Source: Chloroflexota bacterium (GTDB lineage: Bacteria > Chloroflexota > Anaerolineae > B4-G1 > SLSP01). From it: DNA of 8,550 bases. Each line of letters starts with the position of its first letter. The first letter of the stretch is position 1. The position numbers were made by a program, and so were the translations under genes. The notes under the pieces were generated by a model that saw nothing but the letters and a program-made list of their open reading frames with translations, did not search any database and was not told where the DNA came from. The stretch lies in NCBI GenBank assembly GCA_022707665.1, contig JAKJAE010000097.1, forward strand, positions 1 to 8,550, given 5' to 3'. Below are positions 1 through 7,373 of the stretch, in pieces.

Positions 1-2
1 CC

Positions 3-2024
3 CTGCTCCTGACCATCTCAAGGTTTTCGATCTGGTGGGCACAGGAGATCCGGATGTATGCACTGGCAGCACTTCTGGCAACCGGTTCGCTCTGGGCGGC
101 TGTGTGGTTGTGGAAGAGTTCCGGGGCTGGCTCTGCTACGCCCAACACGACCAAAACCGCGACGGCAAGGTGGGTGCCCTGGATCCTGTACGTGGCATGT
201 ACAGCGGGGAGCCTGTACACCCTCTACCTGACCGCCACCGTGCCCATCGTGACGAATCTGGGCTACCTGGCCCTCTGGCTGCGGCGGAGGCGCGCTGGCC
301 GTGGCACGGCAGGGATTCGTGCCTGGGCCACGGCGCAAATCGCAGCGGCAGCTCTCTTTCTGCCCTGGGCTCTGTATGCGCTGCCACGGATGCACAGTTG
401 GTCGAGCGACACACCGTTCACCCTGGGTTTCTTCGTCCAGCTCTACAGCACGATCCTCGCAGTCGGCGACCCACTGAATCTGGAAACTCATGCGCTCCTG
501 ACGGTCGGTAGCTTTCTCGGCCTGGGGCTGGTCATCATCGCCCTGATCTGGCGTTTCTGGCGAAGGACATCTCACCGCTATGCTGGACTGGTGATGCTGA
601 TCGCGGGTCTCCTGCTGCCGCCAATAGTGGTCGCAGTGATCTCGCTCCCGGGTCTGCGCTTTCACTTCTCACGCCCTCTCGTTCCACGGTACCTGCTGCC
701 GTTGTCGGCGTGCTATAGCACCCTGCTTGCCTGGGGCATTACCGAACTCAAACGCGGGATGCCGGGCCGGCCCGTGTGGCGCCGTGTCATGGCCAGTGGG
801 ACTGCCACGATCGCCGTAGTTGCCGCCGTAAGCGGGCTTTCTTCGTTCTACCCGGGCAGAGTGCGTCGTGACGACTATGCCACGATCGCCGAGGTGCTGA
901 GGGCACACCGGCGCATTGACGAGGCGGTGTTGCTCTATGTCGACCGCGACTGGCCGGTTTTCGTCGCACACTACCAGGGAGAGCGCAACGACTTGCCCTA
1001 TGGCGCTACGTTAAGCGACCCCGACATCACCGAGGCGTTGCTTCTCCCAATCTGGGAACGCACAGCAGCAATGTGGCTGGTGTCGACGCCAGAATCACTT
1101 CAGGCTGACCCCGCCCAGGCCGTCCCCCAGTGGCTGGCAGCCCATTCCGTATTCACACGGACACTGGTCAGCGGCGAGGTCTCGCTGACCTTCTACACCC
1201 GAACGCCGGAGCGCGTTGAGATTCAGGAGATGGTGGTACCCGGCTATGCACCGCCAGCGTGGATAGACAGCGACTATGGCCTTGTGGGGGCCTCCCTCAT
1301 CCAGAAGCGCTATGGCACTGGGGATACTGTGCACCTGGGGCTCTACTGGATCCCCCCACTGCCTGTGGGAGCCGAGTTGGTGCTCAGCAGCGGGACCCAG
1401 CGGCAGAGCTTTGCGATCCCGGAGGTCACAGCGGCGACCAACATCGTCCGCAACCAGGTCGATATCCCACTGACTCCGGACCTGGGCGGGGGATCCTATA
1501 CTCTGGAAGTCACCGTGCCGGGACACCCGCCGACACCCGTGGGCCGGCTCACGTTGTTACCAAAAGCTGCCAGCGGTAGCTCGACGCTGCCGCCCGGCGC
1601 TTCGCCCGTCACATACCGGCTTGGTGAGACAATCAGTCTTGTCGGCTACGCCCTACCCCAGACCAAGATCACCGCTGGTGAGACGTTGGCTCTGACACTA
1701 TACTGGCGCACTGAAACAACGCAGGACACGCGATACAAGGTTTTCACGCACCTCCTGGGCACGACGTACAATGCCAGAACCGGCAATTTCCTTTGGGGCC
1801 AGCAGGACAATGAGCCGGTGAGCGGTCAAGCAGCAACGACCCTGTGGGCGCCCGGGATGATCATCGAGGACCCCTACCTGATTCACGTCGATGCCGGTGC
1901 GCCGCCAGGCCCATATACGGTCGAGGTGGGAATGTATGGCCTCATCGACGGCGTCCGCCTCGCCGTGGCAGGAGAGGGAGATGCAGTACGGTTGGCCGAA
2001 ATCGAGGTCGAAACAATTCCATGA
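3..2024 (+). CDS. GT39-family (PMT/ArnT-like) membrane glycosyltransferase with C-terminal tandem beta-sandwich tail; 5' end missing
   Basis: This is probably a GT-C fold, polyprenyl-phosphate-sugar-dependent glycosyltransferase in the cytoplasmic membrane; acceptor and sugar cannot be told. The frame is open from base 3 and gives 673 residues. Just before the first ATG (54) it reads SRFSIWWAQEIRMYALAALL, matching the conserved 'SPF-x-I-W-x-S/A-QE-x-RMYAL' segment of this family, so the gene starts upstream of the window and the catalytic Asp of the first loop lies outside. About eight or nine hydrophobic segments follow up to about base 845, including the 'RYLLPLSACYSTLLAWGI' helix near 684-737. 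The rest is soluble: a region with DRDWPVFVAHYQ (about 942-977), then two similar beta-rich modules (about 1278-1559 and 1635-2009). The stop TGA at 2022-2024 is followed by a 100-bp gap before the MFS gene. The family call is from recognised motifs; the phylum-typical tail is from memory of Chloroflexota proteins. Confidence 0.8.
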   Translation: MLLTISRFSIWWAQEIRMYALAALLATGSLWAAVWLWKSSGAGSATPNTTKTATARWVPWILYVACTAGSLYTLYLTATVPIVTNLGYLALWLRRRRAGRGTAGIRAWATAQIAAAALFLPWALYALPRMHSWSSDTPFTLGFFVQLYSTILAVGDPLNLETHALLTVGSFLGLGLVIIALIWRFWRRTSHRYAGLVMLIAGLLLPPIVVAVISLPGLRFHFSRPLVPRYLLPLSACYSTLLAWGITELKRGMPGRPVWRRVMASGTATIAVVAAVSGLSSFYPGRVRRDDYATIAEVLRAHRRIDEAVLLYVDRDWPVFVAHYQGERNDLPYGATLSDPDITEALLLPIWERTAAMWLVSTPESLQADPAQAVPQWLAAHSVFTRTLVSGEVSLTFYTRTPERVEIQEMVVPGYAPPAWIDSDYGLVGASLIQKRYGTGDTVHLGLYWIPPLPVGAELVLSSGTQRQSFAIPEVTAATNIVRNQVDIPLTPDLGGGSYTLEVTVPGHPPTPVGRLTLLPKAASGSSTLPPGASPVTYRLGETISLVGYALPQTKITAGETLALTLYWRTETTQDTRYKVFTHLLGTTYNARTGNFLWGQQDNEPVSGQAATTLWAPGMIIEDPYLIHVDAGAPPGPYTVEVGMYGLIDGVRLAVAGEGDAVRLAEIEVETIP

Positions 2025-2128
2025 ACAGGATAGCACGGCAGGACCCTGAAGGAGGTCCACCAATCCGGCTCGCCGGGCGACGCTTCCCCTGCCGCGCGCG
2101 AGCTCATAGAGGGAGAGCTGATCGTTGA
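2021..2128 (+). other. Possible 35-codon bridging small ORF (doubtful gene)
   Basis: A short frame starts at ATG 2021, overlapping the glycosyltransferase stop as ATGA. It ends at TGA 2126-2128, overlapping the TTG start of the MFS gene as TTGA, so it fills the gap exactly and could couple translation of the two flanking genes. Its product has 35 residues, about ten of them Arg, with no recognisable motif or membrane segment. That composition is what chance translation of GC-rich DNA gives. Its ATG has only a weak, distant GAGGT (2003-2007). Most likely not a protein gene; recorded because of the exact end-to-end overlaps. Confidence 0.13.
2111..2115 (+). promoter_or_regulatory. Ribosome binding site deciding the TTG start of the MFS gene
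   Basis: GGGAG within AGAGGGAGAG lies 9 bases before TTG at 2125. An in-frame TGA at 2119-2121 excludes any earlier start, and the next in-frame ATG (codon 21) would cut into the first membrane helix, so TTG is the best start. Confidence 0.6.
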
Positions 2129-3348
2129 CCAAGAACTGGAAACGAAATCTATGGATTGTCTGGGCGGCAGAATTCCTGGCCATCATGGGATTCTCATCGA
2201 CAGCCCCTATCTACACGTACTTCATCCAGTATCTGGGCGTGGATGACGCCCTGATCGCGCGGTGGAGCGGCGCTGTGATCGCCATCTCATCAATCAGTAT
2301 GGGCGTTCTAGGGCCGGTATGGGGAGCGTTGGGAGATCGCCACGGACGCAAGGTCATGGTGATGCGGGCGATGTTCGGAGGTGCGGTCATCATTGGTCTG
2401 CAAGGCCTCTCACAGAACGTCTGGCAGTTTGCAGTACTACGTCTGATTCAGGGAGCCCTGACAGGCACCGTGACGGCGGCGACCGCACTGGTGGTCAGCA
2501 ACACGCCACGCGAGCATCTGGGAGAGACGTTGGGCAAGCTGCAATTGGCGGTCTTTCTTGGTCAAGCCATTGGCCCCACGACCGGCGGATTTGTGGCGGA
2601 CACGTTGGGCTACCGAGCAACGTTCTGGGTTACCAGCCTCTACCTTCTCATTGCCGGAAGCATGATTCTGTTCCTGGTTCGCGAGCACTTTGCTCCTTCG
2701 CCAGAGGCGCTCCAGGGAACTCTCTTTTCACGGATGCGCAAGGACATTGGCGCGATCGTCGCCGGTTCCTTGCTGGGGCTGGTACTGAGTTTGCGATTTG
2801 CCCTTCGGGTAGGCCTGAACGTCACAGCCCCCACGATACCGCTTATCGTCCAGGACCTCATGCCGACAAGCACCCTTTTGGGCTCAGCGTCGGGGTTGCT
2901 ATCGACGATCTCCGGAATCAGCAGTGCGGTGGCGGCTCCGCTCGTGGGGAGATGGGCCGATCGAGGCAATAGCCGAATGCTGCTTCTGGAGAGCGCCCTC
3001 CTCTGTGCCGTTGCACTCTTCGTCCAGGCAGTAGCACCTGCCTACGCACTGCTCGTCTTGGCACAGTTCATCCTGGGCCTGGGCGTAGGTGGCACAATCG
3101 CGGTGCTCAGCGCCTACATCGGTCGTATGGCACCCGAGGGACGTGCCGGGACGGCGTTTGGGCTGGATGCGATGGCGGTGGCGCTGGCGGGTGCCGTTGG
3201 GCCGAGCGTTGGTGGTTGGTTGAGCGACACGGTCTCACGCCGTGCTCCACTCTGGGCTGGTGGAGTCGCGATGGTCCTGGCAGGGCTGGCGGTATTGAGG
3301 CTCCCGAAAGACAGCCCACAAAGGGCGGCGCCGGCAGAAAGCACGTAA
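2125..3348 (+). CDS. MFS transporter, DHA1-like drug/metabolite efflux type
   Basis: A 407-residue, strongly hydrophobic protein of the usual length for a 12-helix major facilitator. It probably exports a small molecule by proton antiport across the cytoplasmic membrane; the substrate is unknown. Visible motifs: motif A in the loop after helix 2, WGALGDRHGRKV (residues 66-77); an antiporter-type motif C, G-x3-GPTTGG (146-155); a second-half echo of motif A, VGRWADRGNSR (274-284); and a second GPSVGG (359-364). The hydrophilic central loop is near residues 187-208. The start is TTG with GGGAG 9 bases upstream and an in-frame stop directly before it. It lies 100 bp after the glycosyltransferase on the same strand, so the two may be co-transcribed and the transporter might serve the same glycoconjugate pathway, but nothing in the sequence proves that. 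It converges with the oxidoreductase operon, 63 bp away. Confidence 0.88.
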   Translation: MTKNWKRNLWIVWAAEFLAIMGFSSTAPIYTYFIQYLGVDDALIARWSGAVIAISSISMGVLGPVWGALGDRHGRKVMVMRAMFGGAVIIGLQGLSQNVWQFAVLRLIQGALTGTVTAATALVVSNTPREHLGETLGKLQLAVFLGQAIGPTTGGFVADTLGYRATFWVTSLYLLIAGSMILFLVREHFAPSPEALQGTLFSRMRKDIGAIVAGSLLGLVLSLRFALRVGLNVTAPTIPLIVQDLMPTSTLLGSASGLLSTISGISSAVAAPLVGRWADRGNSRMLLLESALLCAVALFVQAVAPAYALLVLAQFILGLGVGGTIAVLSAYIGRMAPEGRAGTAFGLDAMAVALAGAVGPSVGGWLSDTVSRRAPLWAGGVAMVLAGLAVLRLPKDSPQRAAPAEST

Positions 3349-3368
3349 TCGAGGTATAGCCTCAGGAT

Positions 3369-3403
3369 ACAACGAACGTCGAGGTACGGCGTTGGAGCGT
3401 TGT
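3369..3403. terminator. Weak hairpin at the convergent gene junction, possible two-way terminator
   Basis: ACAACG (3369-3374) pairs with CGTTGT (3398-3403), and the adjoining AACG (3375-3378) pairs with CGTT (3390-3393), leaving a GGAG bulge and an 11-base loop. It sits between the two convergent stop codons (3348 and 3412). There is no U-run on either side, so intrinsic termination is uncertain. The octamer TCGAGGTA also occurs twice here (from 3349 and from 3379). Confidence 0.28.
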
Positions 3404-3411
3404 CTCAGTGC

Positions 3412-3951
3412 CTAACGCGCCAGTGTAGCACCGCGGTCAAGTGCTTCGATATTGGGCTGCAGCCACTTGCGCTGACGGTCGGAGAGATGCTCGTCGAGTT
3501 GCGCTTTGGCAGAATCCAGACTGACGATGCCTGTGACAGTCACATAGGCTCCCAGCAACACCATGTTTGCGATGCGAATGTTTCCCAGTTCCGTTGCGAT
3601 ATCGCTGGCAGGGATGTAGACAACCCTCAGGTCCTCGCGAGCCGTTCTGGCTGCGATGAGCGATGAATTGACCAGCAGTAAGCCTCCAGGCTTGACGAGC
3701 GGCGCGTATTTCTCCATCGATGGCGCATTGAAGACTAGAGCCGATAGAGGATGACTGATGACCGGCGCGCCGATCTCGTCTTCGGACAAGATGACCGTGC
3801 AGTTGGCCGTACCACCGCGCATTTCTGGACCATATGAGGGGATCCAAGTCACATGAAGGCCTTCCGACATACCCGCATAGGCAAGTAGCTGGCCCGCAAA
3901 CAGGACTCCCTGTCCTCCGAACCCGGCGAAGATGGCCTCTTGGTGTCGCAT
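3412..3951 (-). CDS. 2-oxoacid:ferredoxin oxidoreductase, gamma subunit (KorC/VOR-gamma type)
   Basis: Gamma subunit of a CoA-dependent 2-oxoacid:ferredoxin oxidoreductase, cytoplasmic. The family forms the small domain that helps close the CoA-side of the complex. The 179 residues match the family length. Conserved marks are FAGFGGQGVLFAG (residues 8-20), the YGPEMRGG segment (40-47), the NAPSMEKY stretch (75-82) and NIRIANMVLLGAY (124-136). The ATG at 3951 is preceded by AAGGAGG about 6 bases upstream. It is the last gene of the minus-strand operon, 27 bp after the beta subunit. The separate alpha, beta, gamma and ferredoxin genes match the four-subunit VOR/KOR arrangement rather than a fused pyruvate:ferredoxin oxidoreductase. 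Substrate (2-oxoglutarate, branched-chain or other 2-oxoacid) cannot be read from this subunit. Confidence 0.92.
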   Translation of the reverse strand: MRHQEAIFAGFGGQGVLFAGQLLAYAGMSEGLHVTWIPSYGPEMRGGTANCTVILSEDEIGAPVISHPLSALVFNAPSMEKYAPLVKPGGLLLVNSSLIAARTAREDLRVVYIPASDIATELGNIRIANMVLLGAYVTVTGIVSLDSAKAQLDEHLSDRQRKWLQPNIEALDRGATLAR

Positions 3952-3978
3952 CCGACCCTCCTTATTTCCCTGGTCAGG

Positions 3979-4767
3979 TCAAGCCGGTAGGGCTTTCACC
4001 GCGTCGGTGATCTTGAAAGTGTCGAGGGGGTAATAGGCCGCCAGATTCTCTTTGGCCCATTGCATAGCCGCCCATGGGTCCATCCCCCAGTTCGTTGGAC
4101 AGGTCGAGAGCACTTCAACCGAGGCGAAACCGAGACCATGCATCTGAGCGAGGAACGCGCGTTTGATGGCCCGCTTCGTCTTGCGAATACCGGCGAGGTC
4201 AAGTGCTGCTTCGCGCGTCACGTACACAGCGCCGGCAGTCTGGGCCAGGATCTCGGACATTCGTATGGGGTAGCCTGCGAGCTGACAATTACGCCCCATC
4301 GGCGTCGACGTGGTGACCATGCCTTGCAGCGTAGTCGGAGCCATCTGGCCCCCCGTCATGCCGTAGATCGCGTTGTTAATAAACACCGTCGTGATGCGTT
4401 CGCCACGGTTAGCAGCGTGGATGATCTCCGCCGTACCGATCGCCGCCAGATCACCGTCGCCCTGGTAGGTGAAGACGACATTGTCAGGGTTCACGCGCTT
4501 GATGCCCGTAGCCATGGCAGGGGCACGGCCGTGGGCAGCCTCAACGAAGTCGGTATTGATGTAATTGTAGATCAAGACGGCACAGCCAACTGGGGCAACG
4601 CCGATTGCCCTTTCCCGGATGCCTAACTCATCGATGACTTCGGCAACCAGCCGGTGGACAATCCCATGGACACAGCCAGGGCAATAGTGCGTGTATGCTC
4701 GCGTGAGCGAAGCTGGATAAGCGTAGGCCAGCTCCATCTCCTCAGGTGCAATGATTGATTGTGACAT
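3979..4767 (-). CDS. 2-oxoacid:ferredoxin oxidoreductase, beta subunit (thiamine pyrophosphate-binding)
   Basis: Catalytic beta subunit that binds thiamine pyrophosphate and Mg2+. Length 262 residues, normal for KorB/VOR-beta. In order: HYCPGCVHG (residues 27-35), PVGCAV (59-64), HGRAPAMATGIKR (79-91), the thiamine pyrophosphate motif beginning QGDGDLAAIGT (102-112) and closing at FINNAIYGMTGGQ (129-141), then MAPTT (142-146). The cysteines at 29 and 32 are those conserved near the N-terminus of the family. ATG 4767 has AGGAGG 7 bases upstream; another GGAGG sits close to the alpha stop codon, but the nearer one sets the start. The gap to alpha is 26 bp and to gamma 27 bp. The overall style closely resembles clostridial proteins annotated as VOR or KOR, which differ little here, so substrate is left open. 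Confidence 0.93.
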   Translation of the reverse strand: MSQSIIAPEEMELAYAYPASLTRAYTHYCPGCVHGIVHRLVAEVIDELGIRERAIGVAPVGCAVLIYNYINTDFVEAAHGRAPAMATGIKRVNPDNVVFTYQGDGDLAAIGTAEIIHAANRGERITTVFINNAIYGMTGGQMAPTTLQGMVTTSTPMGRNCQLAGYPIRMSEILAQTAGAVYVTREAALDLAGIRKTKRAIKRAFLAQMHGLGFASVEVLSTCPTNWGMDPWAAMQWAKENLAAYYPLDTFKITDAVKALPA

Positions 4768-4793
4768 TGGGATACCTCCTGGACCAGGCCTCC

Positions 4794-5861
4794 CTAGGGT
4801 GTAACCCCAAGATCAGAGGCAAGCGCCTGCAGCTCGGAGAGCACATCTTCGACCATAGGGATCATGCCACCGGTACGGCCGTGAAAACGGACGGGAACGC
4901 GACCCTGCACGGCATGCTCGACGTCCTCTAGCATCTGTCCGGCGCTCATCTCAACAACGAGTACGCCCCGGACCTGTTCGGCGAGTTCGCGGAGGCGCTG
5001 CTCGGGAAACGGCCACAACGTCTGCGGCCGCAGCAGGCCAACCGGAAGCCCGTTCTGCCGTGCCTGGCGCAAGACACTAGTGCAGATACGACCCGACGTC
5101 CCATAGGCAACAAGTAGAAGCTCCGCATCGCCGGTCTGAGACTCGACAAAGCGGACTTCGTGTTTCCGGATCTCGGCCAGCTTTGCCTGAAGTCGGAGAT
5201 TCACCTGCTCAAGGTGCTCGGCGACGAGGTACATCGACGTGATGACATTCGGCTCACGCCCCTTAGCGCCTGTGACGGCCCAGACAGGACGTTGCTCGGG
5301 CAGCGGCTGCATCGGTGGCAGTTCCGCGGACTCCATCATCTGGCCAAGGCTCCCGTCGCCGGCAACAATGACCAATGTCCGGTATTTCTCCGCTAGCGCA
5401 AAGGCTAGGCCCATGCTATCGATAAGCTCCTGAACGCTGGCAGGTGCCAAGACGATGGGGTGGAAATCGCCATGCCCGGCGGTCTTCGTCATGAGGAAGT
5501 AATCTGCCTGCGACGGCTGGATATTGCCCAGACCAGGGCCGCCGCGCATCATATCGACGACCACCACAGGGATCTCCGATCCGGCAATGTAGGATAGGCC
5601 CTCTGTCATCAGCGAGAAACCTGGGCCAGAGGTCGATGTCATCACGCGGACGCCACAGCAAGCCGCACCATAGACCATGTTGATCGCGGCGACCTCGCTC
5701 TCCGCCTGCAGGAAGACGCGCCCCTCCTGGAGCATACGACCCGAGAGGTGTTCGAGCGCCTCGCTCTGGGGCGTGATGGGATAGCCGAAGTACGCCTGCA
5801 GCCCGTAACGTACCGCGGCCTCAGCAAATGCCACATTACCCTTCAGCAGTTGTACAGCCAT
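4794..5861 (-). CDS. vorB: 2-oxoacid:ferredoxin oxidoreductase, alpha subunit (VorB-like)
   Basis: Alpha subunit carrying the pyrimidine-binding (PP) and transketolase-C-like domains, which contact thiamine pyrophosphate and CoA. Length 355 residues, as in VorB. Visible marks: [14 protein letters not shown] near the N-terminus, [11 protein letters not shown] (residues 24-34), [16 protein letters not shown] (52-67), [11 protein letters not shown] (75-85), [18 protein letters not shown] (105-122), [12 protein letters not shown] (129-140), and in the C-terminal domain [11 protein letters not shown] (277-287) and VVEMSAGQM (302-310). The ATG at 5861 has AGGAG 6 bases upstream, and the ferredoxin gene ends 12 bp before it. 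The pattern is closest to proteins named 3-methyl-2-oxobutanoate:ferredoxin oxidoreductase VorB. That name is often given by homology only, and KOR-type activity is an equal possibility. Confidence 0.9.
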   Translation of the reverse strand: MAVQLLKGNVAFAEAAVRYGLQAYFGYPITPQSEALEHLSGRMLQEGRVFLQAESEVAAINMVYGAACCGVRVMTSTSGPGFSLMTEGLSYIAGSEIPVVVVDMMRGGPGLGNIQPSQADYFLMTKTAGHGDFHPIVLAPASVQELIDSMGLAFALAEKYRTLVIVAGDGSLGQMMESAELPPMQPLPEQRPVWAVTGAKGREPNVITSMYLVAEHLEQVNLRLQAKLAEIRKHEVRFVESQTGDAELLLVAYGTSGRICTSVLRQARQNGLPVGLLRPQTLWPFPEQRLRELAEQVRGVLVVEMSAGQMLEDVEHAVQGRVPVRFHGRTGGMIPMVEDVLSELQALASDLGVTP

Positions 5862-5873
5862 CGGTCACTCCTC

Positions 5874-6119
5874 TCAGGCACCCACGGTCTGGCGCGCCTC
5901 GCGCCGGCGCCGATAGACAGTGAAGACGACGTCAGGACAGATCGTGGCACAGATTGCACAGCCGGTGCAAGCCTCGGCATCGGTTACCATGACCGGATGG
6001 TAACCACGAGCGTTGAGGGTGTCGCTCGAGAGCGCCAGGATATTGGATGGACAGACGTGGGTGCATAGGCCACATCCCTTACAGCGGTCGACATCGATGA
6101 CTACCATACCTCGTGCCAT
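5874..6119 (-). CDS. 2x[4Fe-4S] ferredoxin subunit of the 2-oxoacid oxidoreductase (delta subunit)
   Basis: Small electron-transfer subunit that would carry electrons from thiamine pyrophosphate chemistry to free ferredoxin. With the start at 6119 it has 81 residues and two complete cluster motifs: CKGCGLCTHVCP (residues 13-24) and CTGCAICATICP (51-62), each with four Cys and the closing Pro. The spacer between the motifs includes NARGYHPV (36-43), typical of delta subunits from four-subunit complexes. The tail is basic (RRRREAR, 70-76). The frame runs open to 6170, but only the ATG at 6119 has a good ribosome site (GGAGG 4 bases upstream) and family-like length. It precedes alpha by 12 bp and follows the pump gene after a 114-bp gap. 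Confidence 0.92.
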   Translation of the reverse strand: MARGMVVIDVDRCKGCGLCTHVCPSNILALSSDTLNARGYHPVMVTDAEACTGCAICATICPDVVFTVYRRRREARQTVGA

Positions 6120-6123
6120 AGGG

Positions 6124-6128
6124 CCTCC
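6124..6128 (-). promoter_or_regulatory. Ribosome binding site deciding the ferredoxin start
   Basis: GGAGG on the minus strand with four bases (CCCT) before ATG 6119. It supports 6119 over the longer frame from 6170 and over the ATG four codons further in at 6107. Confidence 0.6.
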
Positions 6129-6185
6129 GGTAACATATGAGCGAGAGAACGAGCACAAGACCCAAGTCAAAAACGTCAGCTATGC

Positions 6186-6217
6186 GGAAGCGTCCCGCCG
6201 GTACAAATTGCGCTTCC
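6186..6217 (-). other. Stem-loop between pump gene and ferredoxin gene
   Basis: A perfect 7-bp inverted repeat, GGAAGCG and CGCTTCC, with an 18-base loop, lies 16 bases after the pump stop codon in the transcribed direction. A GTTTTTG run follows about 14 bases after the stem. That is too far for a canonical intrinsic terminator, but it could be a partial terminator, an RNA-processing or a 3'-end stabilising element setting different expression of the pump and oxidoreductase halves. The 114-bp gap that holds it shows no convincing sigma-70 promoter: a TTGACT is present, but no TATAAT-like hexamer stands at the right distance. Confidence 0.35.
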
Positions 6218-6233
6218 CCTGCGGTGCGAGGCG

Positions 6234-7373
6234 TCAGTGGATGAGTGGCAAGACAAGCGTGAGTAAGACGCCACCTGCGATGACCGATCCGAGCTGTCCA
6301 GCAGTATTGGCCCCCATTGCGTGCATCAGAACGAAGTTTGAGAAATCCTCCTCCTGCGCAACACGCTGCACAAGTCTGCCCGCCATTGGAAAAGCGCTGA
6401 TCCCCGCCGCGCCGATCAGGGGATTGATCCTCTTGCCAGACAGTGCGTAGAGAAGCTTACCGAAAAGCAGCCCAGCGGCGGTATCCAACCCGAATGCGAG
6501 AAGCCCCAAGACCAGGATCTTGAGGGTGTTCCACGTCAGAAAGCTGCTTGCAGTCATCGTACTGCCGATGATGAGTCCAAGGAAGAGAGTAGCGACGTTG
6601 ATGATCTCGTTCTCAGCAGCGTGGACAAGTCGTGGCACTACTTCCGACTCCCTGAGCAGGTTGCCCAGCATAAGCGCGGCGATCAATGGGGCAGCCTTGG
6701 GCACCAAGATGCCTACCGCAATCATCACAAGCACAGGGAACATGATCAGAGCGCGCCGAGAGACAGGACGGGGGGCGTAGTCCATCCGAGTCATACGCTC
6801 TTCACGCGTCGTCATCAGGCGCATAATAGGCGGTTGTATGATCGGCACCAGGCTCATGTAGGAGTAGGCCACGACGGAAATCACCCCGAGCATATGGGGA
6901 GCCAGCTGATTGGCCACGTAGACACTTGTTGGACCGTCAATAGCACCGATGATGCCGATGCTGGCAGCCTCATTCATCGGGAACCCCAGAAGCACAGCGA
7001 GTGCCAGCGTGCCGAAGATGCCAAACTGACCAGCGGCACCCATAAGTGCGAAAAGGGGTTGCGCCAGAAGGGGGCGGAAATCCATCATTGCCCCGACGCC
7101 GATGAAGATCAGCAGCGGAAGGAGCTCATTATCGATCGTAGCCTTCTTAAGCACCGCAAGCATGCCCTGTTCGGCGGGATCGACCATCGCTGAAAGGGGG
7201 AGGTTTCCGATGATGCAGCCGATGCCGATAGGCAACAACAGGACCGGCTCATATTCCCTGGCGATGGCCAAGTAGATGAGGAGCGCACCCACCGCCATCA
7301 TGATCAGGGTCGGCCAGTTGTGGATAAGCTCCACAAGTCCGGCTGCCAGCCCACCAAAATCCGCACCGTTCAT
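6234..7373 (-). CDS. Na+-translocating decarboxylase, beta subunit (OadB/GcdB/MmdB family)
   Basis: Integral membrane subunit that decarboxylates carboxybiotin and pumps Na+ out of the cell. The 379 residues are nearer to the glutaconyl-CoA and methylmalonyl-CoA decarboxylase beta subunits (about 375) than to OadB of oxaloacetate decarboxylase (about 430). Functionally important residues known from Klebsiella OadB all appear in place: Asp146 in GIIGAIDGPTS (for D203), Tyr172 (for Y229), and in NPLIGAAGISAFPMAGR Asn317, Gly321, Ser326 and Arg333 (for N373, G377, S382, R389). The N-terminus YLAIAREYEPVLLLPIGIG (34-52) is also family-typical. The equivalences are aligned by eye, but the spacings agree. 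ATG 7373 has AGGAG 5 bases upstream. The biotin carrier gene is two genes upstream in the same operon. The carboxyltransferase that fixes the substrate, and the small gamma/delta subunit, are not in the window. Confidence 0.93.
   Translation of the reverse strand: MNGADFGGLAAGLVELIHNWPTLIMMAVGALLIYLAIAREYEPVLLLPIGIGCIIGNLPLSAMVDPAEQGMLAVLKKATIDNELLPLLIFIGVGAMMDFRPLLAQPLFALMGAAGQFGIFGTLALAVLLGFPMNEAASIGIIGAIDGPTSVYVANQLAPHMLGVISVVAYSYMSLVPIIQPPIMRLMTTREERMTRMDYAPRPVSRRALIMFPVLVMIAVGILVPKAAPLIAALMLGNLLRESEVVPRLVHAAENEIINVATLFLGLIIGSTMTASSFLTWNTLKILVLGLLAFGLDTAAGLLFGKLLYALSGKRINPLIGAAGISAFPMAGRLVQRVAQEEDFSNFVLMHAMGANTAGQLGSVIAGGVLLTLVLPLIH

Noticed and set aside
18..665. 215-codon open frame on the minus strand
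   Set aside because: It lies wholly within the glycosyltransferase gene, is rich in Arg, Gln, Cys and Pro with no motif, and has the look of an antisense shadow in GC-rich DNA.
2041..2058. Inverted repeat GGACC/GGTCC with an 8-base loop after the glycosyltransferase gene
   Set aside because: The stem is only 5 bp, there is no U-run, and it is of a kind expected by chance at this GC content. Not strong enough to call a terminator.
4060..4626. 188-codon open frame on the plus strand
   Set aside because: It is antisense to the well-conserved beta subunit, has shadow-like composition (His, Arg rich) and no recognisable domain.
6120..6170. Longer ferredoxin starting at 6170 (98 residues)
   Set aside because: The extra 17 residues do not resemble the family and lack a good ribosome site; GGAGG before ATG 6119 decides the start.
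6120..6233. Internal promoter before the ferredoxin gene
   Set aside because: TTGACT is present, but no TATAAT-like hexamer lies 16-18 bases downstream; the CATATGTT further on is too far away (about 27 bases).
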